From Actinoplanes derwentensis (GTDB lineage Bacteria > Actinomycetota > Actinomycetes > Mycobacteriales > Micromonosporaceae), in assembly GCF_900104725.1 (NCBI RefSeq), contig NZ_LT629758.1, positions 5,160,501-5,224,500 of the forward strand: DNA of 64,000 nucleotides. The letters are read 5' to 3'. The notes below the pieces were generated by a model. The model was not told where the DNA came from. It made no database searches and was given only the letters and a program-made list of their open reading frames with translations. The translations under genes were made by a program, and so were the position numbers. Positions 54,469-62,467 of the stretch are shown in pieces. Numbering within the stretch: position 1 is the stretch's first letter; each line of letters opens with the position of its first letter.

Positions 54469-54478
54469 AACTGAAATC

Positions 54479-55324
54479 TTAGATGCCAACCTGCCGGTTA
54501 CGCCAGTGCACCAGGTCAGCCGGCCGGTTGGTGATGATGCCGTCCACTCGGATGGTGTCCAGCCGCTTCCAGCGAGCCGGCGAGTCCTCGGTCCAGGCGA
54601 ACACCGCGACCCCGGCCGCGTGCAGCCGGGCCACCACTGCCGGCCGGGTCAGCAGAGCACTCCCCTTCGGGTTGTACGCGGCCAGCCCCAGCCTCCGGGA
54701 GACGGCCACCGGATCCCGGTCGATCGTGGTTCGGAGCAGGGCGATCGGCAGTTCCGGGGCGGCCTGGCGGACCCGGCGCAGCGACACCTCGTCGAAACTC
54801 TGCACCAGGACCCGCCCGGTCATCCGCTGCGCCCTGATCACCCGTACGACCGCAAGGATCTGGGTCTTGGTGTGTGCTCCTTTGATCTCCACGAGCACTC
54901 TGCCGTTGTGCCGCCGCACGTAGGCGAGCTGCTGGGCCAGGGTCGGCAGCCGGGTCCCGGCGTACTTGCGGGCGAACCACGAACCGGCGTCGAGCCTGGT
55001 CAGACGGGCCGAGGTCAGCTTGCGGATCGCGCCGGTGCCGTTCGTGGTCCGGGTGACCGTGCGGTCGTGCAGGACGAACGGCACCCCGTCCCGGCTCGGC
55101 TGGGTGTCCGTCTCGATCCAGTCGGAGCCGGCTTCCAGCGCCAGCCGGGTGGCGGGCAGGGTGTTCTCCGGCGCGCTCGCGGAGGCGCCGCGGTGCGCGA
55201 CCACGACGACCGGAGCACCCGGCGCGCGCAGGGGGACGGCGGGTTTCGCCAGGGCGGCGGACGGGGTGACGAGACCGGCGAGGACCAGGACCGCGGACAG
55301 GGCGAACACTGAGGTTCTACGCAT
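54479..55324 (-). CDS. Secreted glycerophosphodiester phosphodiesterase
   Basis: 281 residues. Signal peptide ends SAALAK. GDPD barrel: VVVAHRGASASAPENTLPAT with catalytic His and Arg-Gly, WIETDTQPSRDGVPFVLHDR with Glu, Asp and second His, LVEIKGAH, VQSFDEVSL and AWTEDSPARW. Cleaves glycerophosphodiesters (phospholipid head groups or teichoic-acid units) outside the cell to glycerol 3-phosphate. Confidence 0.93.
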   Translation of the reverse strand: MRRTSVFALSAVLVLAGLVTPSAALAKPAVPLRAPGAPVVVVAHRGASASAPENTLPATRLALEAGSDWIETDTQPSRDGVPFVLHDRTVTRTTNGTGAIRKLTSARLTRLDAGSWFARKYAGTRLPTLAQQLAYVRRHNGRVLVEIKGAHTKTQILAVVRVIRAQRMTGRVLVQSFDEVSLRRVRQAAPELPIALLRTTIDRDPVAVSRRLGLAAYNPKGSALLTRPAVVARLHAAGVAVFAWTEDSPARWKRLDTIRVDGIITNRPADLVHWRNRQVGI

Positions 55325-55455
55325 ACCGTCACGCTAGGTAAGGTCGATGAACCGGCCGGTAACGACACATGTCGATGGGATTGGGGTGCCGTGACCGGGC
55401 GGCAACCCGGTCAACCTCCGCCGGAGGCTCCGCTGGTGGGCCTAACGTCCCTAGG

Positions 55456-57480
55456 GTGAGCGTCACCGGTCAGGACATCCGCGACGCGGTGCTCGGTCTG
55501 GTGCCCACCGCGCTCGCCCTGACCGTGGCGTCGTGGCTGCTCATCGGGCTCGACCTGGGCAACTGGTGGGTGGGCCCGGCAGTGGCGGTCGCGGCCGCGG
55601 CCGGAGACGGCCTGACCCGGCCGGTGCTGCGGTTACTGGCCCGGTGGTACGGGGCGGTGGCGGCGCTGGTCCTCGGCGTACTCACGCAGGTGTTGATCGT
55701 CGGTCTCACCCTGCTCTCGATCCCGCAGGTCCGCCTCGACGGCTGGGACACCGTGCTCGGCGCGTTCACCGTGGTCGGCGTGGTCTCGGTGGTGGTGCAG
55801 TGGGTGCTCGGGGTGAACGACAGCTCCTACCTGGTCGCCGACCTGCTCCGGCAGGCCCGCCGCCGGGCCCGCCGACAGGGTGCCGCCCCGCCGAAGGCCG
55901 TCCCCGGACTGGTCGTGGTGCAGATCGACGGGCTGTCCCATCCGCTGCTGCGGCACGGCATCACCAGCGGGGTGCTGCCCACCCTGTCGCGCTGGGTCCG
56001 GTCCGGCAGCCACGACGCGACCTCCTGGTGGGCCCGGGTCCCGTCGACCACCCCGGCCAGCCAGGCCGCCCTGCTGCACGGCAACAACGACGGCATCCCG
56101 GCGTTCCGCTGGTACGACCGGGCGCTCGGCCGGCTCGTCGTCGCCAACCGGCCGGCCGACGCCGAATCGATCGAGAAGCGGGTCTCCGACGGGCACGGCC
56201 TGCTCAGCGGCGGTGGAGTGAGCATCTCCAACATGTTCAGTGGCGACGCCGCCACCGCGCTGATGGTGATGAGCCGGGCCGGCCGGCGCGGCGGCCTCGG
56301 GCCGGGCAGTGACTACCTGCGGTTCTTCGCCCGGCCGTTCATCCTGGTCCGGTCACTGGTGCTGACCGTCGGTGAGATCGTCAAGGAGCTGTACCAGGGG
56401 CGGCAGCAGCGAATGCGGGGCATCGAACCGCGGATCCACCGGCGCGGGTACTACCCGCTGCTGCGCGGGCTCACCAACGTGCTGCTGCGGGACCTGAACG
56501 TGGCACTGGTCGCCGAGCACATGATGCGCGGGGCTCCGGTGATCTTCGTCGACTTCGTGGACTACGACGAGATCGCCCACCACGCCGGCGTCGCCCGGCC
56601 CGAGTCACTGGACGCGCTCGCCGGTGTCGACCGAGTGCTCGGCACCCTCGAACAGATCGCGGCGGCCGCCCCACGCGGCTACCGCTTCGTGGTGCTCTCC
56701 GACCACGGGCAGAGTCAGGGGCCGACGTTTCGCCAGCTCACCGGACGTACCCTCGAAGAAGTGGTCCGGTCGCACCTGGACGGGCCGCGGACCGCGACCA
56801 TCACCGCCACCGGTGACGTGGAAGGGTGGGGCCCGGTCAACGCCCTGCTCGCCGACCTGCTCGGCACCCAGGGACCACTGGGGTTCTTCGCCCGGCGGCG
56901 GTCCTCCGGCGCACCGGCCGGCATGCTCGTCGGGCCGCCCGACACCGCACCGAACGGCGATCTCGTCGTGGTCGGGTCGGGCAATCTGGGGCTGATCTGG
57001 TTCCCGCGCCTACCCGCCCCGGTCACTCTGGAGGATCTGCGGGAGCGGTACCCGATGCTGATCCCCGGACTGCTCGGCGAGCCCGGCATCGGATTCCTCG
57101 TCGCCGAAAGCTCCCGCGGCCCCCTGGCGATCGGGCCGCGCGGGGTGCACGTGCTGCGCGACGGAACCGTGCAGGGCGAGGATCCGCTGGCGCCGTTCGG
57201 GCCGCGGGCCGCCGGGGACCTGCTGCGCGTCGCCGGTTTTGACAACGCCGCCGACCTCTGGGTGCACTCCACACTCGACCCGAGCACCGACGAGGTGCAC
57301 GCCTTCGAGGAGCTGGTGGGCTGCCACGGCGGGCTCGGCGGCGGGCAGAACGACGCGGTCCTGGTCCATCCGCGCGACTGGCCGGTGGACGACGATCTGT
57401 TCGACGACGGTGTGCTGTACGGCGCCGACCGTGTCCATCAGCAGCTCGTGCGCTGGCTGCGCGCGGCCGGGCTGCGCTGA
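55456..57480 (+). CDS. Phage-holin-like membrane domain fused to alkaline-phosphatase-fold hydrolase
   Basis: 674 residues from a GTG with no RBS (CCCTAGGGTGAGC), likely leaderless. The first 130 residues contain four helices of the 'mycobacterial phage holin' type (VLGLVPTALALTVASWLLIG, LIVGLTLLSIPQV). The body is a type I phosphodiesterase/alkaline-phosphatase fold: VVVQIDGLSHPLL (metal Asp), STTPASQAALLHG (nucleophile Thr), FVDFVDYDEIAHHAGVARPE and VVLSDHGQSQGPTFRQ (metal Asp-His). It may act on phosphodiesters such as envelope polymers at the membrane. Such fused proteins occur in many actinobacteria without a known function. Confidence 0.82.
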   Translation: MSVTGQDIRDAVLGLVPTALALTVASWLLIGLDLGNWWVGPAVAVAAAAGDGLTRPVLRLLARWYGAVAALVLGVLTQVLIVGLTLLSIPQVRLDGWDTVLGAFTVVGVVSVVVQWVLGVNDSSYLVADLLRQARRRARRQGAAPPKAVPGLVVVQIDGLSHPLLRHGITSGVLPTLSRWVRSGSHDATSWWARVPSTTPASQAALLHGNNDGIPAFRWYDRALGRLVVANRPADAESIEKRVSDGHGLLSGGGVSISNMFSGDAATALMVMSRAGRRGGLGPGSDYLRFFARPFILVRSLVLTVGEIVKELYQGRQQRMRGIEPRIHRRGYYPLLRGLTNVLLRDLNVALVAEHMMRGAPVIFVDFVDYDEIAHHAGVARPESLDALAGVDRVLGTLEQIAAAAPRGYRFVVLSDHGQSQGPTFRQLTGRTLEEVVRSHLDGPRTATITATGDVEGWGPVNALLADLLGTQGPLGFFARRRSSGAPAGMLVGPPDTAPNGDLVVVGSGNLGLIWFPRLPAPVTLEDLRERYPMLIPGLLGEPGIGFLVAESSRGPLAIGPRGVHVLRDGTVQGEDPLAPFGPRAAGDLLRVAGFDNAADLWVHSTLDPSTDEVHAFEELVGCHGGLGGGQNDAVLVHPRDWPVDDDLFDDGVLYGADRVHQQLVRWLRAAGLR

Positions 57481-57487
57481 ACCGCAG

Positions 57488-57523
57488 CGGGGCGGTGGAT
57501 CGGGATCCCGATCCACCGCCCCG
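57488..57523. terminator. Bidirectional terminator
   Basis: CGGGGCGGTGGATCGGG and its exact reverse complement are separated by AT, between two convergent stop codons. Confidence 0.8.
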
Positions 57524-57540
57524 GCGATTCCTACCGCGGG

Positions 57541-58374
57541 TCAGTTACCGCGCTTGGTGGCCTTCTCGTCCGCACCGGCCTCGGCGTCCTCAGCGGCACC
57601 GGCTTCCTCGGCAGCACCGGCTTCCTCGGCCCCCGCGTCCTCGGCACCGGCGTCACCGGCGGCGGCCGCGGCCTTCGCGTCGGCCAGGGCCAGGCAGGAC
57701 TGCAGGAACACCTGCTGGGCGGCGGTCACCGCGGCGAGGTCGTCGGCGGCTGCGCCTTCCTCGGCAGCGGCGCCCTCTTCAGCGGCGGCACCCTCCTCGG
57801 CAGCGCCGTTGCCCTTCTCCTTCTCGGCCTTCTCGGCCTTCTCCTTCTTGGCGGCCTTCAGGATCTTGACGTACTTCCGGGCCAGGGCGCGGTTGTGGGC
57901 GCGGGCGGCAGCCGGGTCCTCGGCGGCCTCCTCAGCGGCTCCGGCCTCCTCGGCGGCTCCGGCCTCCTCAGCGGCTCCGGCTTCTTCGGCTGCTCCGGCC
58001 TCCTCGGCGCCGTTCTCGGCACCCGCGGCGGCGATGTCGGCCGCGAACGTGTCGCAGGCCGCTTCCAGCGTGACCGCGGCGGCCGCCGCGACGTCTCCGG
58101 CGTCCTGCGCCTCGACCGGGGCCAGCTGCTCGCCGTCACAGATCACGGCGCCGGCGTTGATCTCGAGCTGGGCACAGTTCGAGATGTCGAACTGCTGCCC
58201 GTCGACGTTCACCAGATCGGCGACGGAACCCTGGGCACCGGGCTTCGCGTCGGTGCTGGCATTGGCGAGCTGCACACCGGCGATGCCGCTGACCACGAGA
58301 ACGCCCGCGACCACCGCCGCGCCGATCGTCTTCCGCCGATTGTCCGGGTTCCGTCGGTACGAGCGCGGCCTCAT
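57541..58374 (-). CDS. Secreted Ala/Glu-repeat protein, function unknown
   Basis: 277 residues from the ATG six bases after GAGGAG; a GTG two codons earlier abuts the RBS. Basic N-terminus (RPRSYRRNPDNRRK), a hydrophobic signal or anchor ending VQLANAS, a short conserved-looking part with two Cys (ISNCAQLEINAGAVICDGEQ), then low-complexity sequence. There are three blocks of (E)EAGAA or EEGAA repeats (about residues 125-155, 190-210 and 245-270) around a Lys/Glu-rich charged helix (KILKAAKKEKAEKAEKEKG). Two more Cys flank the helices (LEAACDTF, LQSCLALA). Likely an extended helical surface protein. No homologue recognised. Confidence 0.75.
   Translation of the reverse strand: MRPRSYRRNPDNRRKTIGAAVVAGVLVVSGIAGVQLANASTDAKPGAQGSVADLVNVDGQQFDISNCAQLEINAGAVICDGEQLAPVEAQDAGDVAAAAAVTLEAACDTFAADIAAAGAENGAEEAGAAEEAGAAEEAGAAEEAGAAEEAAEDPAAARAHNRALARKYVKILKAAKKEKAEKAEKEKGNGAAEEGAAAEEGAAAEEGAAADDLAAVTAAQQVFLQSCLALADAKAAAAAGDAGAEDAGAEEAGAAEEAGAAEDAEAGADEKATKRGN
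57905..58010 (-). repeat. Tandem repeat coding EEAGAA units
   Basis: Near-perfect copies of a short unit (core CCTCCTCGGCGGCTCCGG on the plus strand) encode successive Glu-Glu-Ala-Gly-Ala-Ala. Related repeats lie at about 57575-57650 and 57755-57805 in the same gene. Variable copy number is plausible. Confidence 0.75.
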
Positions 58375-58656
58375 AATCACTCCTCGTCGTGGGACTTCGA
58401 TGTCGTCGGTCGGGGTGCGATACGGGCGCCGAGGGCCGTCAGGTTCAACGGCTTTTGTCGAATCCTCGATGCACCACCCCTTACCAGGGCATGAAAGTCC
58501 TGTTCAGAGCAGATTTTTCGGGGTGCCGGAAATTTTTCTCGGCGTCCCACTTTTCAGCGACTCGGTGAACGCAAACCTGAGTGGACCGTCGGGTCACCCA
58601 CCACTCGTCACCCAGAGTGACTCGGGCCGGCTGATCGTTTTCGCGCTACGGTGAGG

Positions 58657-59553
58657 TCAGCGGATCTCGACTTCGTAGAGGGAGTAGCCGTACTGGTTGC
58701 TGCGCTTGACCCCGGCCATCCGGACATAACGGGCGATATTGTCCACCAGCGAGACCGTCACCTTGCCGCCGGTGCCGGCGGTGGTGGAGTAGACGCGCTG
58801 CCACGACTTGCCATCGGCGGAGGTCTCCACCCGGTACGCGATGGCGTAAGCGTTCTCCCAGCTCAGCACGATCTGACTGAGCTGCCAACGCTCGCGCAGG
58901 TCCACTTTGAGCCACTGCGCGTCGGTGAAACCACTCGACCATCGCGACACCGGGTCACCGTCGCAGGCGTACTGCGGGAGCCAGTGCGAACCCTCCGAGT
59001 CCGAGGCGGACACCGCGGCCCGCAACGCCAGGTTGACGCCCGACGGGTTCGCCTTGCCGGTGGGCCGGGGGGCCGGAGCGGTCGTGGACGGCACCGTGGC
59101 CGCGGCCTCGACCGGGGGGACCGAAGCCGACGGCACCGGACCGGCACTGGCGGACAGGCTCGGGGCTCCCGACGGGGCGGAATCGGTCGGGACCGGCACG
59201 GACTCCGGCGCGCTGTAGACCGGTTCGCCGAGGGTGTACGGCGAGCTGGCGGCGACCACGTCGGTGGCCGCGCCCGGTTCGCGCCGATCGGCCAGGATCA
59301 GCCCGGCCGGCACGGCGATCGCCACCGCGAGCCCGACGGCGATCAGGGCCCAGCGGCGACTCGTGGGCCGCCGCCGTTCCGGGGTCGCCGCCGGTTCGGG
59401 GGCGGGCTCGGGTGGCCGGGCGGTCAGAGCCGGATACGCACCTGTGGCGTTCGGGCCCACGCGCGGGATCTGTGGCATCCGGGTGAGCCGCAGGCTGTCC
59501 GCACGGGACGGTTTGCGCTGCTGCTCCGGCTGTTCGTTGTCGCGCCCGTCCAT
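58657..59553 (-). CDS. Membrane-anchored F5/8-type (discoidin) domain protein
   Basis: 298 residues from the ATG after GGGGGCTCC. Cytoplasmic lead of about 75 residues, one helix (RWALIAVGLAVAIAVPAGLIL), a Pro/Ser/Ala-rich outer linker (about 110-185), and a C-terminal discoidin-like module: NLALRAAVSASDSEG, RWSSGFTDAQWLKVDLRERW, RVETSADGKSWQRVYS and IARYVRMAGVKRS. These domains bind sugars or phospholipids. Single gene; no enzyme attached. Confidence 0.8.
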   Translation of the reverse strand: MDGRDNEQPEQQRKPSRADSLRLTRMPQIPRVGPNATGAYPALTARPPEPAPEPAATPERRRPTSRRWALIAVGLAVAIAVPAGLILADRREPGAATDVVAASSPYTLGEPVYSAPESVPVPTDSAPSGAPSLSASAGPVPSASVPPVEAAATVPSTTAPAPRPTGKANPSGVNLALRAAVSASDSEGSHWLPQYACDGDPVSRWSSGFTDAQWLKVDLRERWQLSQIVLSWENAYAIAYRVETSADGKSWQRVYSTTAGTGGKVTVSLVDNIARYVRMAGVKRSNQYGYSLYEVEIR

Positions 59554-59579
59554 CCCGGAGCCCCCACGTTCGATGTGAC

Positions 59580-59711
59580 CTACGCGACCCGGTGATCGCC
59601 GCGCGATATCTTGGCGCACCAAGGACACCACATGGTTTCGGTAGGGCCGTGCGGGCATCGTCGGCAGGGCCGGAAGCAGGCATTGGTGCCGTCGAATGTG
59701 AATGCGGTCAC
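59580..59711 (-). CDS. Small Cys-rich ORF, possible zinc-ribbon peptide
   Basis: 43 residues from GTG. Cysteines are arranged CFRPCRRC and WCPWC, five in 24 residues, with a Pro/Arg/Trp-rich surround. Two of the spacings are CX2C, as in zinc ribbons. No RBS is clear and it lies alone in a 244-base gap between two minus-strand genes. It may be real or chance. Confidence 0.35.
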   Translation of the reverse strand: MTAFTFDGTNACFRPCRRCPHGPTETMWCPWCAKISRGDHRVA

Positions 59712-59797
59712 ATCTAGCGTGTCGGGCTTTTCCGGCTCCGGTGGACAGGGACGGGCGCGGTGAACCAGCCGCACACCCGCCCCCGGCTCACTTCACC

Positions 59798-60544
59798 TCA
59801 CGGCACCGGCGTGTTGAGCACAACCTTGCGGACCGCGGCCCGCACGACGTTCTTGAAGTCCCGGTCCGACGGCTCCTTGACCCCGATCAAACCCACGGTC
59901 AAAGACAGGTCGCGGTACGCCACGAAGGCCATCTTCCCGCGCATCGTCATCTCGACGTCGGGCTGTTTCACGTCGAACTTCATCCCCACGGTGATCGACT
60001 CGTCGCCCAGCATCGGGTTCCAGTCCAGCGACTCCATCTCCAGCACGGCACCCGGCGTCTTGGTCACCGGGCACTCGTCCAGCACCGTCTCGGTGTCGGT
60101 GACCATGTCGAGAGCCACCTTCGGCCCTGTCGCGGCCAGCATCTCGACCACCACGACACTCTTCTTCTCGTGCAGGAAGAGAGCGGTGGCACTGCGGACG
60201 TCATCGGGTTTCCCGACCGGCGCTTTCGGCGGTGGTGCACACGGATCCACATTCGTCCGATATCCGCCGACCATCCCGGAGAACATCTGATCGATGTGCG
60301 GCATGTCCTGCGGGACGAAACCCTTCGGCACGTCTTTCTCGGTGAGCAACGCCTTCTTGAGTTTCTTCGACTCCTTGGCGCCTTTGTCCCCACCCTGGTC
60401 CGCCGGCTGTTCAGCGGTCGGTTGCGGTGGTGGCGGGGCCGCGCTCGCCGAGGTGGGCAGGCCCACCACAGACGTCAGCCCGAGTCCGGCGGAAAGCATG
60501 AATACCGCCGGAAGCGTGATTGTTTTGTGCTTTAATACCCCCAT
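59798..60544 (-). CDS. Secreted protein, function unknown
   Basis: 248 residues. Signal peptide ends PTSASAA, followed by a Pro/Gln/Lys linker (about 35-65) and an alpha/beta domain of about 180 residues: LLTEKDVPKGFVPQD, SATALFLHEKKSVVVVEML, DECPVTKTPGAVLEM and VAYRDLSLTVGLIG. Two Cys (VDPCAPPP, LDECPV) could form a disulfide. The arrangement recalls extracytoplasmic sensor domains linked to actinobacterial kinases (PknH-like), but I am not sure. Stand-alone. Confidence 0.65.
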   Translation of the reverse strand: MGVLKHKTITLPAVFMLSAGLGLTSVVGLPTSASAAPPPPQPTAEQPADQGGDKGAKESKKLKKALLTEKDVPKGFVPQDMPHIDQMFSGMVGGYRTNVDPCAPPPKAPVGKPDDVRSATALFLHEKKSVVVVEMLAATGPKVALDMVTDTETVLDECPVTKTPGAVLEMESLDWNPMLGDESITVGMKFDVKQPDVEMTMRGKMAFVAYRDLSLTVGLIGVKEPSDRDFKNVVRAAVRKVVLNTPVP

Positions 60545-60613
60545 TCCTTCACCCTAGTCAGCAATTTTCCCCCCATCCGGCGAATGGCTGACAACGATTG
60601 TCGGCGGGCGGGG

Positions 60614-62212
60614 TCAGGATCGGTGGACGATCCGCCCGTCGACGACGGTGAGCAGCACCGGGGAGTCAGCGAACTCGTCCGGGGTCGCGGCCAGCGGGTC
60701 GAGGCCGAAGACCGTCAGGTCGGCGCGGTAGCCGGGGATCAACCGGCCGGTCACCCCACCCAGCCCCGCCGCGGCCGCCGCCTCCGACGTGTACCCCTCC
60801 AGCGCCATCCGGGCCGTCAGAGCCTGCTCCGGCAGAACCGGTTCGACGTCCGGCTGCCCCGCCGGGCGGCGCAGCCGGGCCGCCGCGATGATCCCACGCG
60901 GGTCGAAACCGGCGACCGGCCAGTCCGAGCCCAGCGCCAGCCGGGCACCACGATCACGCAGGTCACGAGCCCGGAACGCCCGGTCGGCACGACGTTTGCC
61001 GAGCCGGGTGGACCAGTTGTCGCTGTGGTCGGCGCGGGTCCAGCCGGTGCAGTGGGTGGGCTGCATGCTGGCGGTCACGTCGAGTTCGGCGAGCCGTTCG
61101 ATCAGCGCGGTCGGCATCGTCTCCAGATGCTCCAGCCGGTGCGGCACCGCGGTCCGGGGCAGGGCGGCGTAGGTGTCGAGCACGAACCGGACCCCGGCGT
61201 CACCGATGGCGTGCGTGACGATCGGGACACCACGGTCGGCCAGGTACCGGGCGGCCTCGGTGTACTCCGCGGGATCGGGCCATAGACACGCCGTGGACTC
61301 GCCGTGCGTGTCCGGTTCGTCCAGCCAGGCGGTGCCTCCGTCGACCGTACCGTCGATCATGAATTTTGCCCCTTGCACCTCCCAGCGACGACCCGCGAGG
61401 CGTTGCCGGGCGAGCACGTCGTCGAGGGCGTCCCGCCCGCCGCCGGGCATCACGAACGGTGCGCACCGCCACCGGACCGGCAGCTCACCGGCGTCCTCCA
61501 GAGCCCGGAACAGTTCCAGCGAGTCCGCCTCGAAGTCCATCGCGTTCGCCGCGGTCAAGCCGCACGCCGCCATCCGGTGCAGCAGATCGGTCAGCCGGGC
61601 CCGCCGGTCGGCCGGCTCGTCGTCCGGCAGCAGCGCCCGGACCAGGTCCAGCGCCTCGATCTCCAGCAGGTGCCCGGTCGGCCGCCGGTCCGCGTCACAG
61701 ACCACACTCGCGCCGGACGCGAACCCGCGCGGCCCGGTCACCCCGGCGAGTTCCAGCGCACGCGGGCTGACCACTGCCGAATGCGCGTCGAAGAACAACA
61801 GGAACACCGGGACGTCCGGCCCGACCGCCGCCACCAGCGGAGCGTGGGTGATCGGCGCGCCCGCGAAGACGTTCGGATCCAGCCCCCATCCCTCCAGCCA
61901 GCCGCCCGGCGCGACGTTCGCGGCAGCCAAGGTCGATTCAAGATCATTGATGGTACGTACGGACGACAGATCCACCCCGCGCGTCAACCCGATACCCATG
62001 ACCGGATGAAAGTGACCGTCCACCAGCCCAGGAGTGACGGTGGCCGCCCCCAGATCGACGACCTCGGTGTCCGGGCCACACCAGTCACGCACGTCGCAGC
62101 GGTCCCCGACCGCCGTGATCACCCCACCTCCGACGGCGACGGCGGTCGGCGAACCGTCACCGGCCAGGGTGTGGATCCGGTCAGCAAGCAGAATCAGATC
62201 GGCGGTGCTCAC
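60614..62212 (-). CDS. YtcJ-like metal-dependent amidohydrolase
   Basis: 532 residues from the GTG after GAGGGGAG; longer frames upstream do not look coding. Amidohydrolase-3 features: TPGLVDGHFHPVMGIG with the metal His pair, TVDGGTAWLDEP, GVPIVTHAIGDAG, RLEHLETM, MQPTHCTGW, ALGSDWPVAGFDP and the C-terminal strand GYRADLTVFGLDP. Cytoplasmic. Family members hydrolyse amides or formamides; substrate unknown. Confidence 0.88.
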   Translation of the reverse strand: MSTADLILLADRIHTLAGDGSPTAVAVGGGVITAVGDRCDVRDWCGPDTEVVDLGAATVTPGLVDGHFHPVMGIGLTRGVDLSSVRTINDLESTLAAANVAPGGWLEGWGLDPNVFAGAPITHAPLVAAVGPDVPVFLLFFDAHSAVVSPRALELAGVTGPRGFASGASVVCDADRRPTGHLLEIEALDLVRALLPDDEPADRRARLTDLLHRMAACGLTAANAMDFEADSLELFRALEDAGELPVRWRCAPFVMPGGGRDALDDVLARQRLAGRRWEVQGAKFMIDGTVDGGTAWLDEPDTHGESTACLWPDPAEYTEAARYLADRGVPIVTHAIGDAGVRFVLDTYAALPRTAVPHRLEHLETMPTALIERLAELDVTASMQPTHCTGWTRADHSDNWSTRLGKRRADRAFRARDLRDRGARLALGSDWPVAGFDPRGIIAAARLRRPAGQPDVEPVLPEQALTARMALEGYTSEAAAAAGLGGVTGRLIPGYRADLTVFGLDPLAATPDEFADSPVLLTVVDGRIVHRS

Positions 62213-62467
62213 GTGGCGCTCCCCTCCGTGCGGCACGCTCCACGTGCCGTGACCCTCGCCAGTTAGTACCGCCGAACCGGCGTCCCGGTTCACACCCCAT
62301 GTCCGAACTCCAGCCACCGTCACTCTCACCAGCCGATATCGCCCGCCACCGGCTTGCGTCGATGCGCGAAGCTGGTCCTCCTGACCCTTCGCCATCCCGC
62401 TGTCCTCGTTGCCTTGCCGCCATCCGGCCCTCGCTCTCCATCTGACCCCTGCTACCTCGGGAACGCC

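Noticed and set aside
57575..58010. CRISPR-like repeat array
   Set aside because: The repeats are short, in frame and code for Ala/Glu/Gly; there are no spacers and no cas genes.
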